Source: Mycobacterium sp. E1214
Lineage (GTDB): Bacteria > Actinomycetota > Actinomycetes > Mycobacteriales > Mycobacteriaceae
Direction: 5' to 3'
Length of the DNA: 64,000 nucleotides
Assembly: GCF_001666755.1 (NCBI RefSeq)
Contig: NZ_LZJC01000050.1
Location: forward strand, 17,334 to 81,333
Part shown: piece by piece, positions 54,414 to 63,178 of the stretch
How the letters are laid out: each line of letters begins with the position of its first letter
How positions within the stretch are numbered: the first letter of the stretch is position 1
Position numbers and translations under genes: made by a program
Notes under the pieces: generated by a model
The model's database searches: none
What the model was told of the DNA's origin: nothing
The model's input: the letters and a program-made list of their open reading frames with translations, nothing else

Positions 54414-55926
54414 GGGTCTCCGGCCGGCGGTTGCCATTCGCCCCGTTGAGTGGCAACCGCACCGTGAACGCGGTGCGGCCGGGCGCGCTGTCCACGCTGA
54501 TCGTGCCGTGGTGCGCCTTGACCACCGCCGACGCGATCGCCAGGCCCAGCCCGGTGCTGCCGCCCTTGCGGGAACGGGAGGAGTCGCCGCGCGCGAAGCG
54601 CTCGAAGACCTCGGACTGCAATGTCGCGGGGATTCCGGGTCCGTTGTCGATGACCTGGAGCACGGTGTCCTCCGGCTCGGCGGCCAACCGCGTGGTCACG
54701 ACGGTGCCGGCGCCGGTGTGGACGCGGGCGTTGGCCAACAGGTTGGCCAGCACCTGGTGCAGCCGGGCCGCGTCGCCGGTGACCATGACCGGCTCGTCGG
54801 GCAGGTCGAGTTCCCACTGGTGGTCGGGCCCGGCGACGTGCGCGTCGCTGACGGCGTCCACCGCCAGCGCCGACAGGTCGACGGGTTCGCGTTCCAGCGG
54901 CCGGCCCGAGTCCAGGCGGGCCAGCAGCAGCAGGTCCTCGACGAGGCGCGTCATCCGCTCGGTCTCCGACGCCACCCGGCTCAACGCCTGCGCGACGGCC
55001 TCGCGGTCGTCACCCATGCGCTGGGTCAGCTCGGTGTAGCCACGGATCGCCGCCAGCGGGGTGCGCAGTTCGTGGCTGGCGTCGGCGACGAACTGACGGA
55101 CCCGGGTCTCGCTGGCCTGCCGCGCGGACAGCGCGGCCGCGATGTGGTCGAGCATCCGGTTCAGGGCCGCCCCGAGCTGGCCCACCTCGGTCGCGGGGTT
55201 CGCGTCCGATTCCCGCACCCGCACCGGCAATTCGACCTCACCGCGCGACAGCGGCAGGTCGGCCACCTTGCTCGCCGTCTGGGCGACGCGGCGCAGCGGC
55301 GCCAGCGCACGGCGGATGATGACGACGCCGGCGGTGGTCGCGGCGCCCAGCGCGACCGCCGTGACGATCCCGAAGATCACCAGCATCCGCATCAGGGTGG
55401 CGTCGATGTTGGCCATGGACAGCCCGGTGACGATGACGTCGCCCCCGTTGCGGCTGGGCGCGGCGATTACCCGGTAGCGACCCAAGCCGTTGAGATCCAG
55501 GGTGACGGGCCTACGGCCGTCGGCGATTTCGGCCAACTGGCGCTGGGCCGTAGGCGTCAGCTCGGCGCGCTCGCCGCTGGCCGTGGTGTAGCCGGCATCG
55601 ACCGTCTGCCCGTGGCTGACGACCGCGGCCACCATGCCCGCCGGCTGGCCCGGCGCGTCCAAAAAGCGCGGACCGGGGCCCGGCCTGGGGTAGAAGTGCT
55701 GATGCCGCCATCCCGAATGCGGCGGATCGGGATACATCAAGGCGGACCGGTAGGAGGTCCCGGCGAGCTGCCCGTCGAGTTGCTTGACCAGGTGGTGGTT
55801 GAGCGCCAGCTCCGTGACCGCGGTGATGCCCACGCACACGCAGGCCAGGACGACGATCTGCCCGACGAGCAGCCGCAACCGAAGGGACCAGACCCGCCCC
55901 GTGTCAGCGGGCCGGCTTGAGGACAT
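54406..55926 (-). CDS. tcrY: Sensor histidine kinase TcrY
   Basis: 506 residues. Two transmembrane helices (about 21-43 and 180-204) enclose an extracytoplasmic sensor of about 135 residues with a Pro/His-rich stretch. A HAMP domain, the phosphoacceptor His285 in [17 protein letters not shown], and an ATPase domain ([20 protein letters not shown]) follow. It phosphorylates TcrX, whose gene overlaps it by 23 bases upstream. It corresponds to Rv3764c; the signal is not known. Confidence 0.94.
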   Translation of the reverse strand: MSSSRPADTGRVWSLRLRLLVGQIVVLACVCVGITAVTELALNHHLVKQLDGQLAGTSYRSALMYPDPPHSGWRHQHFYPRPGPGPRFLDAPGQPAGMVAAVVSHGQTVDAGYTTASGERAELTPTAQRQLAEIADGRRPVTLDLNGLGRYRVIAAPSRNGGDVIVTGLSMANIDATLMRMLVIFGIVTAVALGAATTAGVVIIRRALAPLRRVAQTASKVADLPLSRGEVELPVRVRESDANPATEVGQLGAALNRMLDHIAAALSARQASETRVRQFVADASHELRTPLAAIRGYTELTQRMGDDREAVAQALSRVASETERMTRLVEDLLLLARLDSGRPLEREPVDLSALAVDAVSDAHVAGPDHQWELDLPDEPVMVTGDAARLHQVLANLLANARVHTGAGTVVTTRLAAEPEDTVLQVIDNGPGIPATLQSEVFERFARGDSSRSRKGGSTGLGLAIASAVVKAHHGTISVDSAPGRTAFTVRLPLNGANGNRRPETPS

Positions 55927-56644
55927 AACCTGCGCCGCGCAGCGTGTGAATCATGGGTTCGCGACCGTTGTCGATCTTCTTGCGCAGGTAGGAGATGTAG
56001 AGCTCGACGATGTTGGATCGGCCGCCAAAGTCGTAGCTCCACACCCGGTCCAGGATCTGCGCCTTGCTCAGCACCCGCTTGGAGTTGCGCATCATGAAGC
56101 GCAGCAACTCGAACTCGGTGGAGGTCAACGAGATTGGCTCACCGGCGCGGGTGACCTCGTGGCTGTCCTCGTCCAGAACCAGGTCTCCCACCACCAACTG
56201 GGCCCCGCTGTCCACCGTCGTCACGCCGGTGCGGCGCAACAGCGCCCGCAGCCGCAGGACCACCTCTTCGATGCTGAACGGCTTGGTGACATAGTCATCG
56301 CCGCCGGCGGTGAGCCCGGCGATGCGGTCCTCGACCGCGTCCTTGGCCGTGAGCAACAGCACGGGCAGTTGCGGATTCTCCTCGCGCAGCTTGTGCAGGA
56401 CGTCGAGCCCGCTCATGTCGGGCAGCATCACGTCGAGGACGACGACGTCGGGTCGCTGGGCACGCGCGGCCGCGATGGCTGTCGCGCCGTCACCGGCGGT
56501 GGCGATGTTCCAGCCTTCGTACCGAAGGGCCATCGACACCATCTCGGCCAGGACGGACTCGTCGTCCACCACCAGGACGTTGATCGGGTTGCCGTCGGCA
56601 CGACACATCACGACCCGCTCTACGGAAGTTCGGGGCTGTGTCAC
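55904..56644 (-). CDS. tcrX: Response regulator TcrX
   Basis: 246 residues from GTG 56644; ATG at residue 13 is an alternative start. Receiver domain with INVLVVDDE, phosphoacceptor Asp71 in VLDVMLPDM and the conserved Lys in LLTAKDAV; the C-terminus is an OmpR-type winged helix (LTSTEFELLRFMM, YISYLRKKIDNG). It is the partner of TcrY and corresponds to Rv3765c, a system linked to iron limitation and growth in macrophages in M. tuberculosis. Confidence 0.95.
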   Translation of the reverse strand: MTQPRTSVERVVMCRADGNPINVLVVDDESVLAEMVSMALRYEGWNIATAGDGATAIAAARAQRPDVVVLDVMLPDMSGLDVLHKLREENPQLPVLLLTAKDAVEDRIAGLTAGGDDYVTKPFSIEEVVLRLRALLRRTGVTTVDSGAQLVVGDLVLDEDSHEVTRAGEPISLTSTEFELLRFMMRNSKRVLSKAQILDRVWSYDFGGRSNIVELYISYLRKKIDNGREPMIHTLRGAGYVLKPAR

Positions 56645-56756
56645 AAGTTCCAGTATCCGCCGGGCTCTAGGCCGCCGCTATGACATACCTATGCGTGTCC
56701 TGTGAAACGAAATCGCGCGACTGCAGAGCAGCCGCGCGATGCCGTTTTCCAGCGGG

Positions 56757-56912
56757 TTAGTACCAGTAACGCCGTCCGGCGACCGGGCGGCCCACCGAGC
56801 CCAGGATCCACAGGATGGCCCCGATGACCAGCAGCACCACACCCAGCGTGGTGAGAATCGGTACGTGGACGAAGTACCCGAGAACTAGCAGGACAATTCC
56901 CAAGATGACCAT
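56757..56912 (-). CDS. Small membrane protein, 51 residues
   Basis: MVILGIVLLVLGYFVHV begins a protein that is essentially one helical hairpin (residues 2-15 and 19-38) with a short basic tail RPVAGRRYWY. The start ATG 56912 follows GGAG at a normal distance. Small hydrophobic proteins of this pattern (DUF6131-like) are common in actinobacteria without known role. It is on the same strand as the next small gene at 56936, 23 bases apart. Confidence 0.75.
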   Translation of the reverse strand: MVILGIVLLVLGYFVHVPILTTLGVVLLVIGAILWILGSVGRPVAGRRYWY

Positions 56913-56935
56913 GTCAACTCCGTTCAGGTGAGGGG

Positions 56936-57163
56936 TTAGAGGTGAAACGTTGGCATCGAACTCGGTTGCGGCAGGTGGCAATCCGCAACTTTCGGGTTGA
57001 CGCCAAAGTAATTCAATGGACCCGCGATCACGGTCACCGCGACGGTGCCCGCTGATGCGCAGGTTGTCTGGTCGTTCTTGAAGTAATCGCGCTGCCACGC
57101 TGCGATCACTCCGATGATCAACCAAACCAGGGCAACCGAGCTGATGATTCCGCTGCCACGCAT
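56936..57163 (-). CDS. Small membrane-anchored protein, 75 residues
   Basis: The ATG at 57163 has a perfect GGAGGT at 57169-57174, which itself contains an upstream ATG at 57175 that I therefore reject as start. One transmembrane segment (SSVALVWLIIGVIAAW) is followed by an extracytoplasmic part with two cysteines (TTCASAGTVAV and VADCHLPQP) that could form a disulfide. No family is recognised. It is probably co-transcribed with the 51-residue membrane protein downstream. Confidence 0.75.
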   Translation of the reverse strand: MRGSGIISSVALVWLIIGVIAAWQRDYFKNDQTTCASAGTVAVTVIAGPLNYFGVNPKVADCHLPQPSSMPTFHL

Positions 57164-57245
57164 GGTGACCTCCATTGTGGTCGAGAAAAGGTTTCTCGTG
57201 GAGCGAGTAGTTACCCATTCGACTCATGTCTAAACCTGCATTCGG

Positions 57246-57659
57246 CTAGCCGTTGCCGAGGGCTTTGGTCAGCAGGCCGGCGAGTCGCTGCTGCTCAGGC
57301 TGCCCCAGGCGATCGGTCAACGGCGCCAGGAGATCGCCGATTTTCCCCAGCACCACCACCTCCAGGCGCCGCGCTTCCGCCGTCAGGCAGACCCGCACCG
57401 ACCGGCCGTCGGCGAGGTCGGCCTTCTTGCGAAGCAAGCCGCGCTGGGTGCCTCGATCTACGAGGCCACTGACGGTGGAGCGCTCGAGACCCAGGTAGCC
57501 GGCCAACTCGGCCATGGTCGGTTCGCGATCCCGCAATATGCCGAGCACCCGCAGCTGAGTCAGCGACAGATCATGTTCGGCCGCAACGCGACTCAGCGCC
57601 GCGACCACCGTGAACGACATCTGCACCAGGCTGTCTCTCAGATCCTCCGCCGTGTCCAT
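57246..57659 (-). CDS. MarR family transcriptional regulator
   Basis: 137 residues. The winged helix-turn-helix is seen in LSLTQLRVLGILRDREPTMA and GYLGLERSTVSGLVDRGTQRG, with the wing residues DLADGRSVRVCLT. MarR proteins repress divergent genes and are released by phenolic or reactive compounds. The divergent target is the quinone-oxidoreductase-like gene at 57737, across a 77-base gap with a dense set of inverted repeats. Confidence 0.93.
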   Translation of the reverse strand: MDTAEDLRDSLVQMSFTVVAALSRVAAEHDLSLTQLRVLGILRDREPTMAELAGYLGLERSTVSGLVDRGTQRGLLRKKADLADGRSVRVCLTAEARRLEVVVLGKIGDLLAPLTDRLGQPEQQRLAGLLTKALGNG

Positions 57660-57663
57660 GGCT

Positions 57664-57723
57664 GAACTATAACTTGCAATAGTTCGTATTACGATCTATT
57701 TTTAGTTCTCAATACGAACTATT
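57664..57723. promoter_or_regulatory. Four-half-site MarR operator between divergent genes
   Basis: GAACTAT (57664-57670) pairs with ATAGTTC (57679-57685), and TAGTTC (57703-57708) pairs with GAACTA (57716-57721). In addition AATAGTTCGTATT (57678-57690) and AATACGAACTATT (57711-57723) form a perfect 13-base inverted repeat with a 20-base spacer. The AT-rich gap is only 77 bases and would be fully covered by two MarR dimers. Confidence 0.75.
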
Positions 57724-57736
57724 TGAGGAGGGTCCG

Positions 57737-58687
57737 ATGCGCGCTGCCGTCGTCACCGCGTTCGACAAGCCGCCGAGCTACCGCGAGTTCCCCGACCCCG
57801 TAGCGCAGTCGCCGGGCGAGGTTGTCGTCAACGTGGTTGCCGCGGGACTGAGTCCGCGGGTCCGCTCCCAAGCCAACGGGTCGCACTACACGAGTTCCGG
57901 TGTGCTGCCGCTGGTGCCCGGCATCGACGGGGTCGGGCGCGCACCCGACGGAAGTCTGCGTTACTTCGTCCTGCCCGAGACCACCCTCGGTGCGATGGCC
58001 GAGCGGACCGTCATCGCCCCACGCCGCAGCGTCGAGTTACCCGACGACGTCGACCCGATTCTGGTGGCCGCAGCGGCGAACCCGGTGATGTCCTCGTGGG
58101 TAGCGCTGCGGCAGCGGATCCAGTTCGCCCCCGGGCAAACGGTTCTCGTGCTGGGCGCCACCGGAAGCTCCGGGCGGCTGGCGGTGCAGGTGGCCAAGCA
58201 CCTGGGCGCCGGTCATGTCATCGGCGCGGGGCGGGACGCGCAGCGGCTCGCGACACTGCCCGGTCTGGGGGCCGACGCCGTCGTGCAACTCGACGGGCCC
58301 GCGGCACTCGCCGAACTGGCCGACCTGGCCCGCGACGTCGACGTCGTTGTCGACTACCTGTGGGGCCCGATCACCGCGGAGCTGATGGCCGGCATCGCGG
58401 CCGTGCGCACGGACCCGGGAAAACCGTTGACCTGGATCGAGATCGGCGCAGTCGCCGGCGCTTCGGCCGACATCGCCTCCGCGGCGCTTCGCTCGTCGCG
58501 CCTGCAGATCGTCGGCAGCGGCCAGGGGTCGGTGTCCGCCGCCGACTTCCTGGTCGAGATGCCAGCGCTGATCAGCGAAATCACCGCGGGCACCTTCGAT
58601 GTCGCGGCTCGCGGGGTCCCGCTCGCCGAGGTGGAGTCGGCGTGGTTAGACACCGACGTCGACGAGCGGATCGTGCTGACGCCCTAG
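57737..58687 (+). CDS. Quinone-oxidoreductase-like MDR family protein, MarR-linked
   Basis: 316 residues from ATG 57737 with GAGGAGG in front. The GroES-like N-domain is shortened and lacks zinc ligands. The cofactor motif VLVLGATGSSGRLAVQVAKH is close to that of the gene at 14066, so the two are paralogues. The likely reaction is NADPH-dependent reduction of quinones or electrophiles. The divergent MarR gene and shared operator suggest induction by such compounds. Confidence 0.9.
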   Translation: MRAAVVTAFDKPPSYREFPDPVAQSPGEVVVNVVAAGLSPRVRSQANGSHYTSSGVLPLVPGIDGVGRAPDGSLRYFVLPETTLGAMAERTVIAPRRSVELPDDVDPILVAAAANPVMSSWVALRQRIQFAPGQTVLVLGATGSSGRLAVQVAKHLGAGHVIGAGRDAQRLATLPGLGADAVVQLDGPAALAELADLARDVDVVVDYLWGPITAELMAGIAAVRTDPGKPLTWIEIGAVAGASADIASAALRSSRLQIVGSGQGSVSAADFLVEMPALISEITAGTFDVAARGVPLAEVESAWLDTDVDERIVLTP

Positions 58688-58769
58688 TTGCCGTGAGTCC
58701 GACCGTGGCCGACGGGAGAGGCGCCGGCCACGGTGACGGACAGCGGACACAACCACGAGCGGCGCGGCG

Positions 58770-59003
58770 TCAGTGCCAATGGCCGCGATCGCGCGGCTCT
58801 CCGTCGCGGAAGTGGTCGTCGTGGCAGCGCCCCTGATCCCAGTTGCCGCCCCAGCCCGGGTCCCAGAACTGCCCCGGGCACCAGTGGTAATCCGGCAGCG
58901 GCGCCGGCTGGGCTTCGGCCAGCGCCGCCGCCCCCACACCGATGAGCCCCAGTCCGGCGCTCATGACCAACGATGACGCTGCAATGCGAATTGTTTTGTT
59001 CAC
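58770..59003 (-). CDS. Small secreted protein, Trp/Asp/His-rich
   Basis: 77 residues. A clear signal peptide (MNKTIRIAASSLVMSAGLGL, cleavage near AEA-QPA) precedes a mature part PLPDYHWCPGQFWDPGWGGN with a second Cys in QGRCHDDHF, so a disulfide is possible. The family of short PDYxWCPGQxWDPGW proteins is widespread in mycobacteria with no known function; the many His and Asp residues may bind metal. It is convergent with the oxidoreductase gene. Confidence 0.85.
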   Translation of the reverse strand: MNKTIRIAASSLVMSAGLGLIGVGAAALAEAQPAPLPDYHWCPGQFWDPGWGGNWDQGRCHDDHFRDGEPRDRGHWH

Positions 59004-59342
59004 GCCGACCTTTGTACCCGCGCGGCCGAGTCGATCAACGCATCTGAATCATGTTGTGACATAACGTCTTTACAACACAGCCGTCCTCGTAGCCGCGGAG
59101 CAAATCGGCAAAATCCCGTTCCGCCGCAAGGTGTTACGTTGCTCGCCCCGCCGCCGCGCACCGGGCAGGCCACGCGCGCAGAGCCACCTATTCGGTTTGC
59201 TGTCAACGAGTTCGGCGCGACGGCGGCCACGGGCCGTTTTGCCGTAGGGCCGCGGCCGCCCGTCGCACCCGCTGCTGCGCGGCGATTGCCGCCGGCGGCC
59301 GCCCGGCCTCCCGGCGCGGTGCGTCGGTTATCGGAGTCGAGG
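59004..59342. other. 339-base intergenic stretch without a recognisable gene
   Basis: The stretch separates the small secreted protein from the methyltransferase gene. I see no RNA gene, repeat or coding frame with family resemblance. The part next to 59003 must hold the promoter of the minus-strand secreted protein gene; 59140-59340 is very GC-rich and looks like former coding sequence. Confidence 0.5.
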
Positions 59343-60287
59343 TCAGTCGGCCCGGCGCTGGGCGGACACGTACACCGTCGGCGGCATCGCGTCCTCGTCC
59401 CCCGACGGCAAGGCGCGACCGTAACGGGCCATCAGCTCGGGGAACGTCAACGCCGCCACGTCCCAGCCACGCTCGCGCAACCAGGCGTCCACGGCGGTGC
59501 GCTCCTCCGGGTACCAGAGGTCGCCGTAGTCCGTGACTTCACCGTCGACCAGCTTGGCGGCCACGTCCCGCATCCGCCGCTCGTCCTCGCGCTGACGCGC
59601 CACCAGAGCCGGGTCGGTGAAGCCCGCGCCCGGCACGTTAGACGCCAGCCAGCTGCCTGGGACGCTGAGCGAGTGGATCCGCTCGAACAGCAGGTCCTGG
59701 GCCTGCGCCGGCAGGTAGCGGACGAGACCCTCGGCCGACCACACCGCCGGGCGCGACGCGTCAAAGCCCGCCTCCTGCAACGCTTTCGGCCAGTCCTGCC
59801 GCAGATCGATCGGAACGTTGACCAGTTGCGCCGTCGGGCTGGCGCCGTGCTGACGCAGGGTGTGGGACTTGAAATCGAGCACCTTGGGCTGGTCGAGTTC
59901 GTAGACGACCGTGCCGTCGGGCCAGGGCAGCCGCCACGTGCGCGCGTCCAGGCCGGACGCCAGGATGACCACCTGCCGGACCCCCGCGTCGGCCGCGTCG
60001 AGGAAGAAGGAGTCGAAGAAGGCGGTCCGGGTCGCCATGAAGTCGATCATCAGCTGGATCCGCGACCGCACCTCCGGCTCGGCCTCGACGGCCTTGGCCA
60101 GCAAGTCGGGATCGGTGTAGATGCTCCACATGCCGGGGCCCGCGGCGTCGACGAACACGCGCGCGAACGGATCGTTGATCAGCGGGTTCTCGCTCGCCGT
60201 CTCCGCGGCCCGCGCCGCCGCAACCCCCAGTGCGGTGGCGCCCACGCTGTGCGTGATGTCCCAGGAATCGTTTTCGGTCCGCGGCAT
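59343..60287 (-). CDS. SAM-dependent methyltransferase, Rv3767c family
   Basis: 314 residues from ATG 60287, with AAGGGGAA just upstream; the length equals Rv3767c. It belongs to the large mycobacterial group related to leucine carboxyl methyltransferases (TIGR00027), recognised from [20 protein letters not shown], read as [18 protein letters not shown], then NPLINDPFA, the SAM-binding [17 protein letters not shown] and VYELDQPKV. Substrates are unknown, with polyketide or lipid carboxylates proposed. The place soon after tcrX also matches M. tuberculosis. Confidence 0.93.
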   Translation of the reverse strand: MPRTENDSWDITHSVGATALGVAAARAAETASENPLINDPFARVFVDAAGPGMWSIYTDPDLLAKAVEAEPEVRSRIQLMIDFMATRTAFFDSFFLDAADAGVRQVVILASGLDARTWRLPWPDGTVVYELDQPKVLDFKSHTLRQHGASPTAQLVNVPIDLRQDWPKALQEAGFDASRPAVWSAEGLVRYLPAQAQDLLFERIHSLSVPGSWLASNVPGAGFTDPALVARQREDERRMRDVAAKLVDGEVTDYGDLWYPEERTAVDAWLRERGWDVAALTFPELMARYGRALPSGDEDAMPPTVYVSAQRRAD

Positions 60288-60412
60288 CGTCGTTCCCCTT
60301 CCCAGAAAGTAAGTTATGCACACTATTCTTCCAGCCGCCGCCGCCCAGCGGCCGCTCGCCGGCCCTGGCCTACGCTTTTCCCAGAGGGTCCACAGGTTGG
60401 AAAAGGAGTGCC

Positions 60413-61451
60413 ATGACACCGCAGGCCGTGGACTTGGCCGCCGTCGCCGAATGGATGTCGACGCAGGGGCTCGGCGAGGGTCCGATCCAGGACGTCGCCA
60501 CCGTCACCGGTGGCACCCAGAACGTGATGTTGCGTTTCACCAGGGCCGGGCGTCCCTACGTGTTGCGGCGTGGACCGCGACACCTGCGTGCCCGCAGCAA
60601 CAGCGTCATCCTGCGGGAGACGAAAGTCCTTGCCGCGCTGGCTGGTTCGGACGTTCCGCACCCGCATCTGATCGCCACCTGTGCGGACCCCGCCGTCCTG
60701 GGCGACGCCGTCTTCTATCTGATGGAGCCCATCGACGGGTTCAACGCCGGCGAGGGCCTGCCGCCCCTGCACGCCGCCGACCCCGGAGTGCGGTTCCACA
60801 TGGGGTTGTCGATGGCCGACGCGCTGGCCAGGTTGGGCGCCGTCGACCACGTCGCGGTCGGTCTCGCCGACTTCGGCAAGCCGGAGGGATTTCTCGAGCG
60901 CCAGGTGCCCCGCTGGCTGGGAGAATTGGACTCCTAACCAATACGACGGCTACCCGGGGCCGCAGATCCCGGGGGTGTGGGAAGTCTCGTCCTGGCTGGA
61001 GCAACACCGGCCGGCCCAGTGGACGCCTGGCATCATGCACGGCGACTACCACGCCGCCAATGTCATGTTCTCGCGCACCGGCCCCGACGTGGTCGCGATC
61101 GTCGACTGGGAGATGAGCACCATCGGCGACCCGCTGCTGGACCTGGGCTGGCTGCTGGCCACCTGGCGCCAATCCGACGGTTCGGCGGTGTTCAGCCACG
61201 CCCTGGGCGGGCAGGACGGATTGGCCAGCACGGACGACCTGTTACAGCGGTATGCCGCCAACACCACCCGGGACCTGACGCATTTGACCTGGTACGTGGT
61301 GCTGGCGTGCTTCAAGCTGGGCATCGTCATCGAGGGGACCCTGGCCCGCGCCTACGCGGGTCAGGCGGACCGGGCCGTCGGTGACCAACTGCACGCGGCC
61401 ACCGTGTATCTGTTCGAGCGCGCGTTGCGGCTCATCGACAACGAGGCTTGA
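60413..61451 (+). pseudogene. Phosphotransferase family gene broken by a one-base frameshift
   Basis: ATG 60413 opens a frame that encodes the N-lobe ([19 protein letters not shown]) and ends at TAA 60935-60937 after 174 residues. Removing one A there (CTCCTAACC to CTCCTACC) continues the protein as SYNQYDGYPGPQ, and the second frame then carries the catalytic loop GIMHGDYHAANVMF and AIVDWEMSTIGDPLLDLGW to the stop at 61451. The full product would be about 345 residues, like the paralogue at 47218. As read, the first product lacks all catalytic residues. Either a real loss of function or a single-base sequencing error. Confidence 0.88.
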
Positions 61452-61469
61452 GCTACTAGCATCTCGTTC

Positions 61470-61952
61470 GTGCCGCCGTATCCCGAAGAACCCGATTACT
61501 ACTCCGAGCCCACCGCGGCCGCGCGCTACGGCGGGTATTACGACGCCGCGCCCGAACCGCCGCCGCCGCCGACTCCGTGGTATCGCCGACCGGCCGCGCT
61601 GGTCGCCGCCGGCGCGGTCGGGGTGGTGCTGCTGGCGGCGCTGGTCTTCACGGTGGTCAAACTGACCTCGGGCGGTCCGGCCCAAAGCCCGGCCACCACA
61701 ACCACACCGGCACCGTCCAGCGCCGCGCCGGCGACCACCGAGGCGCCGCGGCACCACGGCGGGGGCGGGGGCGGCGCGCCGACCGAGACGGTCACCGAGA
61801 CCGCGCCGCCGGCGAGCACCGACACGCCGACGACCACGGCGCCGCCGAGCACCACCGCGCCGCCGAGCAACGAGACCAGCACCGTGACGCAGACCGTGAC
61901 CGTCCCGCCGCGGCGCGGACCGTTCGGGGGCCCCGGCGGGCCGCGGCCCTGA
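61470..61952 (+). CDS. Single-pass membrane protein with Pro/Thr-rich extracellular tail
   Basis: 160 residues from GTG 61470. The cytoplasmic N-terminus is Tyr/Pro-rich (PPYPEEPDYY), one transmembrane helix covers about residues 43-64 (ALVAAGAVGVVLLAALVFTV), and about 95 residues outside are Thr/Pro/Ala-rich with a Gly run (HHGGGGGG) and end PRRGPFGGPGGPRP. No domain is recognised. Such Thr/Pro tails are typical of O-mannosylated mycobacterial surface proteins. It ends 9 bases before the acetyltransferase gene. Confidence 0.8.
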   Translation: MPPYPEEPDYYSEPTAAARYGGYYDAAPEPPPPPTPWYRRPAALVAAGAVGVVLLAALVFTVVKLTSGGPAQSPATTTTPAPSSAAPATTEAPRHHGGGGGGAPTETVTETAPPASTDTPTTTAPPSTTAPPSNETSTVTQTVTVPPRRGPFGGPGGPRP

Positions 61953-61961
61953 CGCAGCCGC

Positions 61962-62504
61962 ATGGCCGCGACAGGCAGCCTCGTCCGCCCGGCGGAGTCG
62001 CGCGACGCCGCGGCCTGCCTGGCCATCTACCGGCCGTACGTGGAGAACACCGCGGTCAGCTGGGAACTGGAGGTTCCGACCGCTCAGGAGATGGGTTCCC
62101 GGATCGCCTCAGCCCGCGAGCAGCATGAATGGCTGGTGCTCGAGCGCGACGGTCGGGTCGTCGGGTTCGCCTACGGGCATACCCTGACGCGGTTCCCCGC
62201 CTTTCGCTGGTCGACGGAGACCGGGATTTACGTGGACGCGGGACACCAGCGCAGCGGCGCCGGCCGCGAGCTTTACACACGGCTGCTGGGGCGGTTGGCC
62301 GAACGCGGCTATCGACGCGCGTTCGCGGGCATCACGCAACCCAACGAGGCCAGCACCGCGTTCCACCGCTCGCTGGGCTTCACCGAGGCGGGCGTGTACC
62401 GGCGGGTCCAGTGGAAGCACGACGGCTGGCACGACGTCGCATGGCTGCAACTCGATCTACTGGGCGCCGGCGATCGCGGGGAACCGCCCGGCCCCATTAG
62501 TTGA
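61962..62504 (+). CDS. GNAT acetyltransferase, phosphinothricin-acetyltransferase-like
   Basis: 180 residues from ATG 61962. The segments VRPAESRDAAACLAIYRPYV, EWLVLERDGRVVGFAYG and ETGIYVDAGHQRSGAGREL (acetyl-CoA loop QRSGAG) and the C-terminal GFTEAGVYRRVQWKHDGWHD match the PAT/Bar group that acetylates phosphinothricin, methionine sulfoximine and related amines. In mycobacteria the actual substrate is unproven. It is followed directly by a hairpin. Confidence 0.9.
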   Translation: MAATGSLVRPAESRDAAACLAIYRPYVENTAVSWELEVPTAQEMGSRIASAREQHEWLVLERDGRVVGFAYGHTLTRFPAFRWSTETGIYVDAGHQRSGAGRELYTRLLGRLAERGYRRAFAGITQPNEASTAFHRSLGFTEAGVYRRVQWKHDGWHDVAWLQLDLLGAGDRGEPPGPIS

Positions 62505-62530
62505 CCCCGGGCCCGTGTCCGGACCCGGGG
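62505..62530 (+). terminator. GC-rich hairpin after the acetyltransferase gene
   Basis: CCCCGGG (62505-62511) and CCCGGGG (62524-62530) pair, with an inner CCG/CGG stem around a TGTC loop and one mismatch. It starts right after the TGA at 62504 and ends before the convergent Gly/Arg gene, so it can end transcription in both directions. No T tract. Confidence 0.6.
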
Positions 62531-62546
62531 TGGGAGTCGATCTGAG

Positions 62547-62735
62547 TTAGCGGCCGCCGCCGGCGCCACCGCCGAAACGGCCGCCACCGGCGCCGCCGCC
62601 GTGCCGGCCACCGCCCGCGCCACCGCCGTGCCGGCCACCGCCCGCGCCACCGCCGAAGCGGCCACCGCCGGCACCGCCGCCGTACCGGCCACCGCCGGCG
62701 CCCCCACCAATTCGCGCAATGCTTGTCGTAGTCAT
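62547..62735 (-). CDS. Gly/Arg repeat mini-protein
   Basis: 62 residues from ATG 62735. After a short head MTTTSIARI the protein is six copies of the nonapeptide GGGAGGGR followed by Y, F, H, H, F in turn, the last copy lacking the aromatic residue. The DNA shows a matching 27-base tandem repeat. No signal peptide or domain is visible. RGG-like repeats with aromatic residues in other organisms bind RNA or form condensates; nothing proves that here. A fast-evolving non-functional frame is the alternative. Confidence 0.55.
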   Translation of the reverse strand: MTTTSIARIGGGAGGGRYGGGAGGGRFGGGAGGGRHGGGAGGGRHGGGAGGGRFGGGAGGGR

Positions 62736-63178
62736 GCGCCGGAAGCTATCGCCGATCGGTCGGGTGAGACAAGAAATTCGGTCTTAACGATTTGTGTCTA
62801 CTCGGCGCGGGCGAGGTCGGCGCCGGGATCTAAGTCGAGAGTGCGCCCGAAGGGATTCGAACCCCTAACCTTCTGATATATTCGCGCGTCCGAGCGCGTC
62901 TATTGACGTCCATAAAAGGCTTGTGGCCCAACATCATTGAGGAAACATGATGTGCGGCCGTCCACGCGAATCTAGGTTGGTTCACGGGCGTTTATATCGG
63001 GAAAGTGGAGACCGATCGCGGCCGCGTAGCGCCAGATCACCGCCGATCCATCTCGCAGAGAAACGGCAATTGATTTCACGACAACGACGAAAACAGGCTG
63101 ATGGGCCCCGGCGACCGGATTCGAGCCGGCCCCGGGGCAGTGGCCGAACTGACACACGGAATAAGGAGTTCGACAGAT
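62736..63178. other. 443-base gap with the tRNA-Arg fragment, otherwise no gene
   Basis: Apart from the tRNA-Arg 3' fragment at 62842-62877 I see no gene here. Frames on both strands lack family resemblance. The part right of 62878 is less GC-rich than the rest of the window and belongs to the presumed element. AAGGAG at 63163-63168 serves the next gene. Confidence 0.5.
62842..62877 (-). other. 3' fragment of tRNA-Arg(ACG), probable attachment site
   Basis: On the minus strand the segment begins ATCAGAAGGTTAGG and continues through the T arm (AGGGG-TTCGAAT-CCCTT) and the acceptor strand CGGGCGC to discriminator A at 62842. This is the usual 3' half of actinobacterial tRNA-Arg(ACG). Upstream of it on that strand the sequence does not continue as a tRNA, so the 5' half is missing. 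Such a fragment is what remains at one end of an element integrated by tyrosine recombinase into a tRNA 3' end. Confidence 0.75.

Noticed and set aside
59140..59340. Open frames in the GC-rich gap before the methyltransferase gene
   Set aside because: They lack start signals and family resemblance; no support for a gene.
62550..62700. Regular 27-base repeats that could suggest a CRISPR array
   Set aside because: The repeats are contiguous without unique spacers and keep one reading frame coding a nonapeptide.
63107..63140. A T-arm-like sequence (CCGGCTCGAATCCGG on the minus strand) that could be a second tRNA fragment
   Set aside because: The T-loop is imperfect and the following bases do not match an acceptor strand or any tRNA 3' end I know; palindromic GC-rich DNA explains it.
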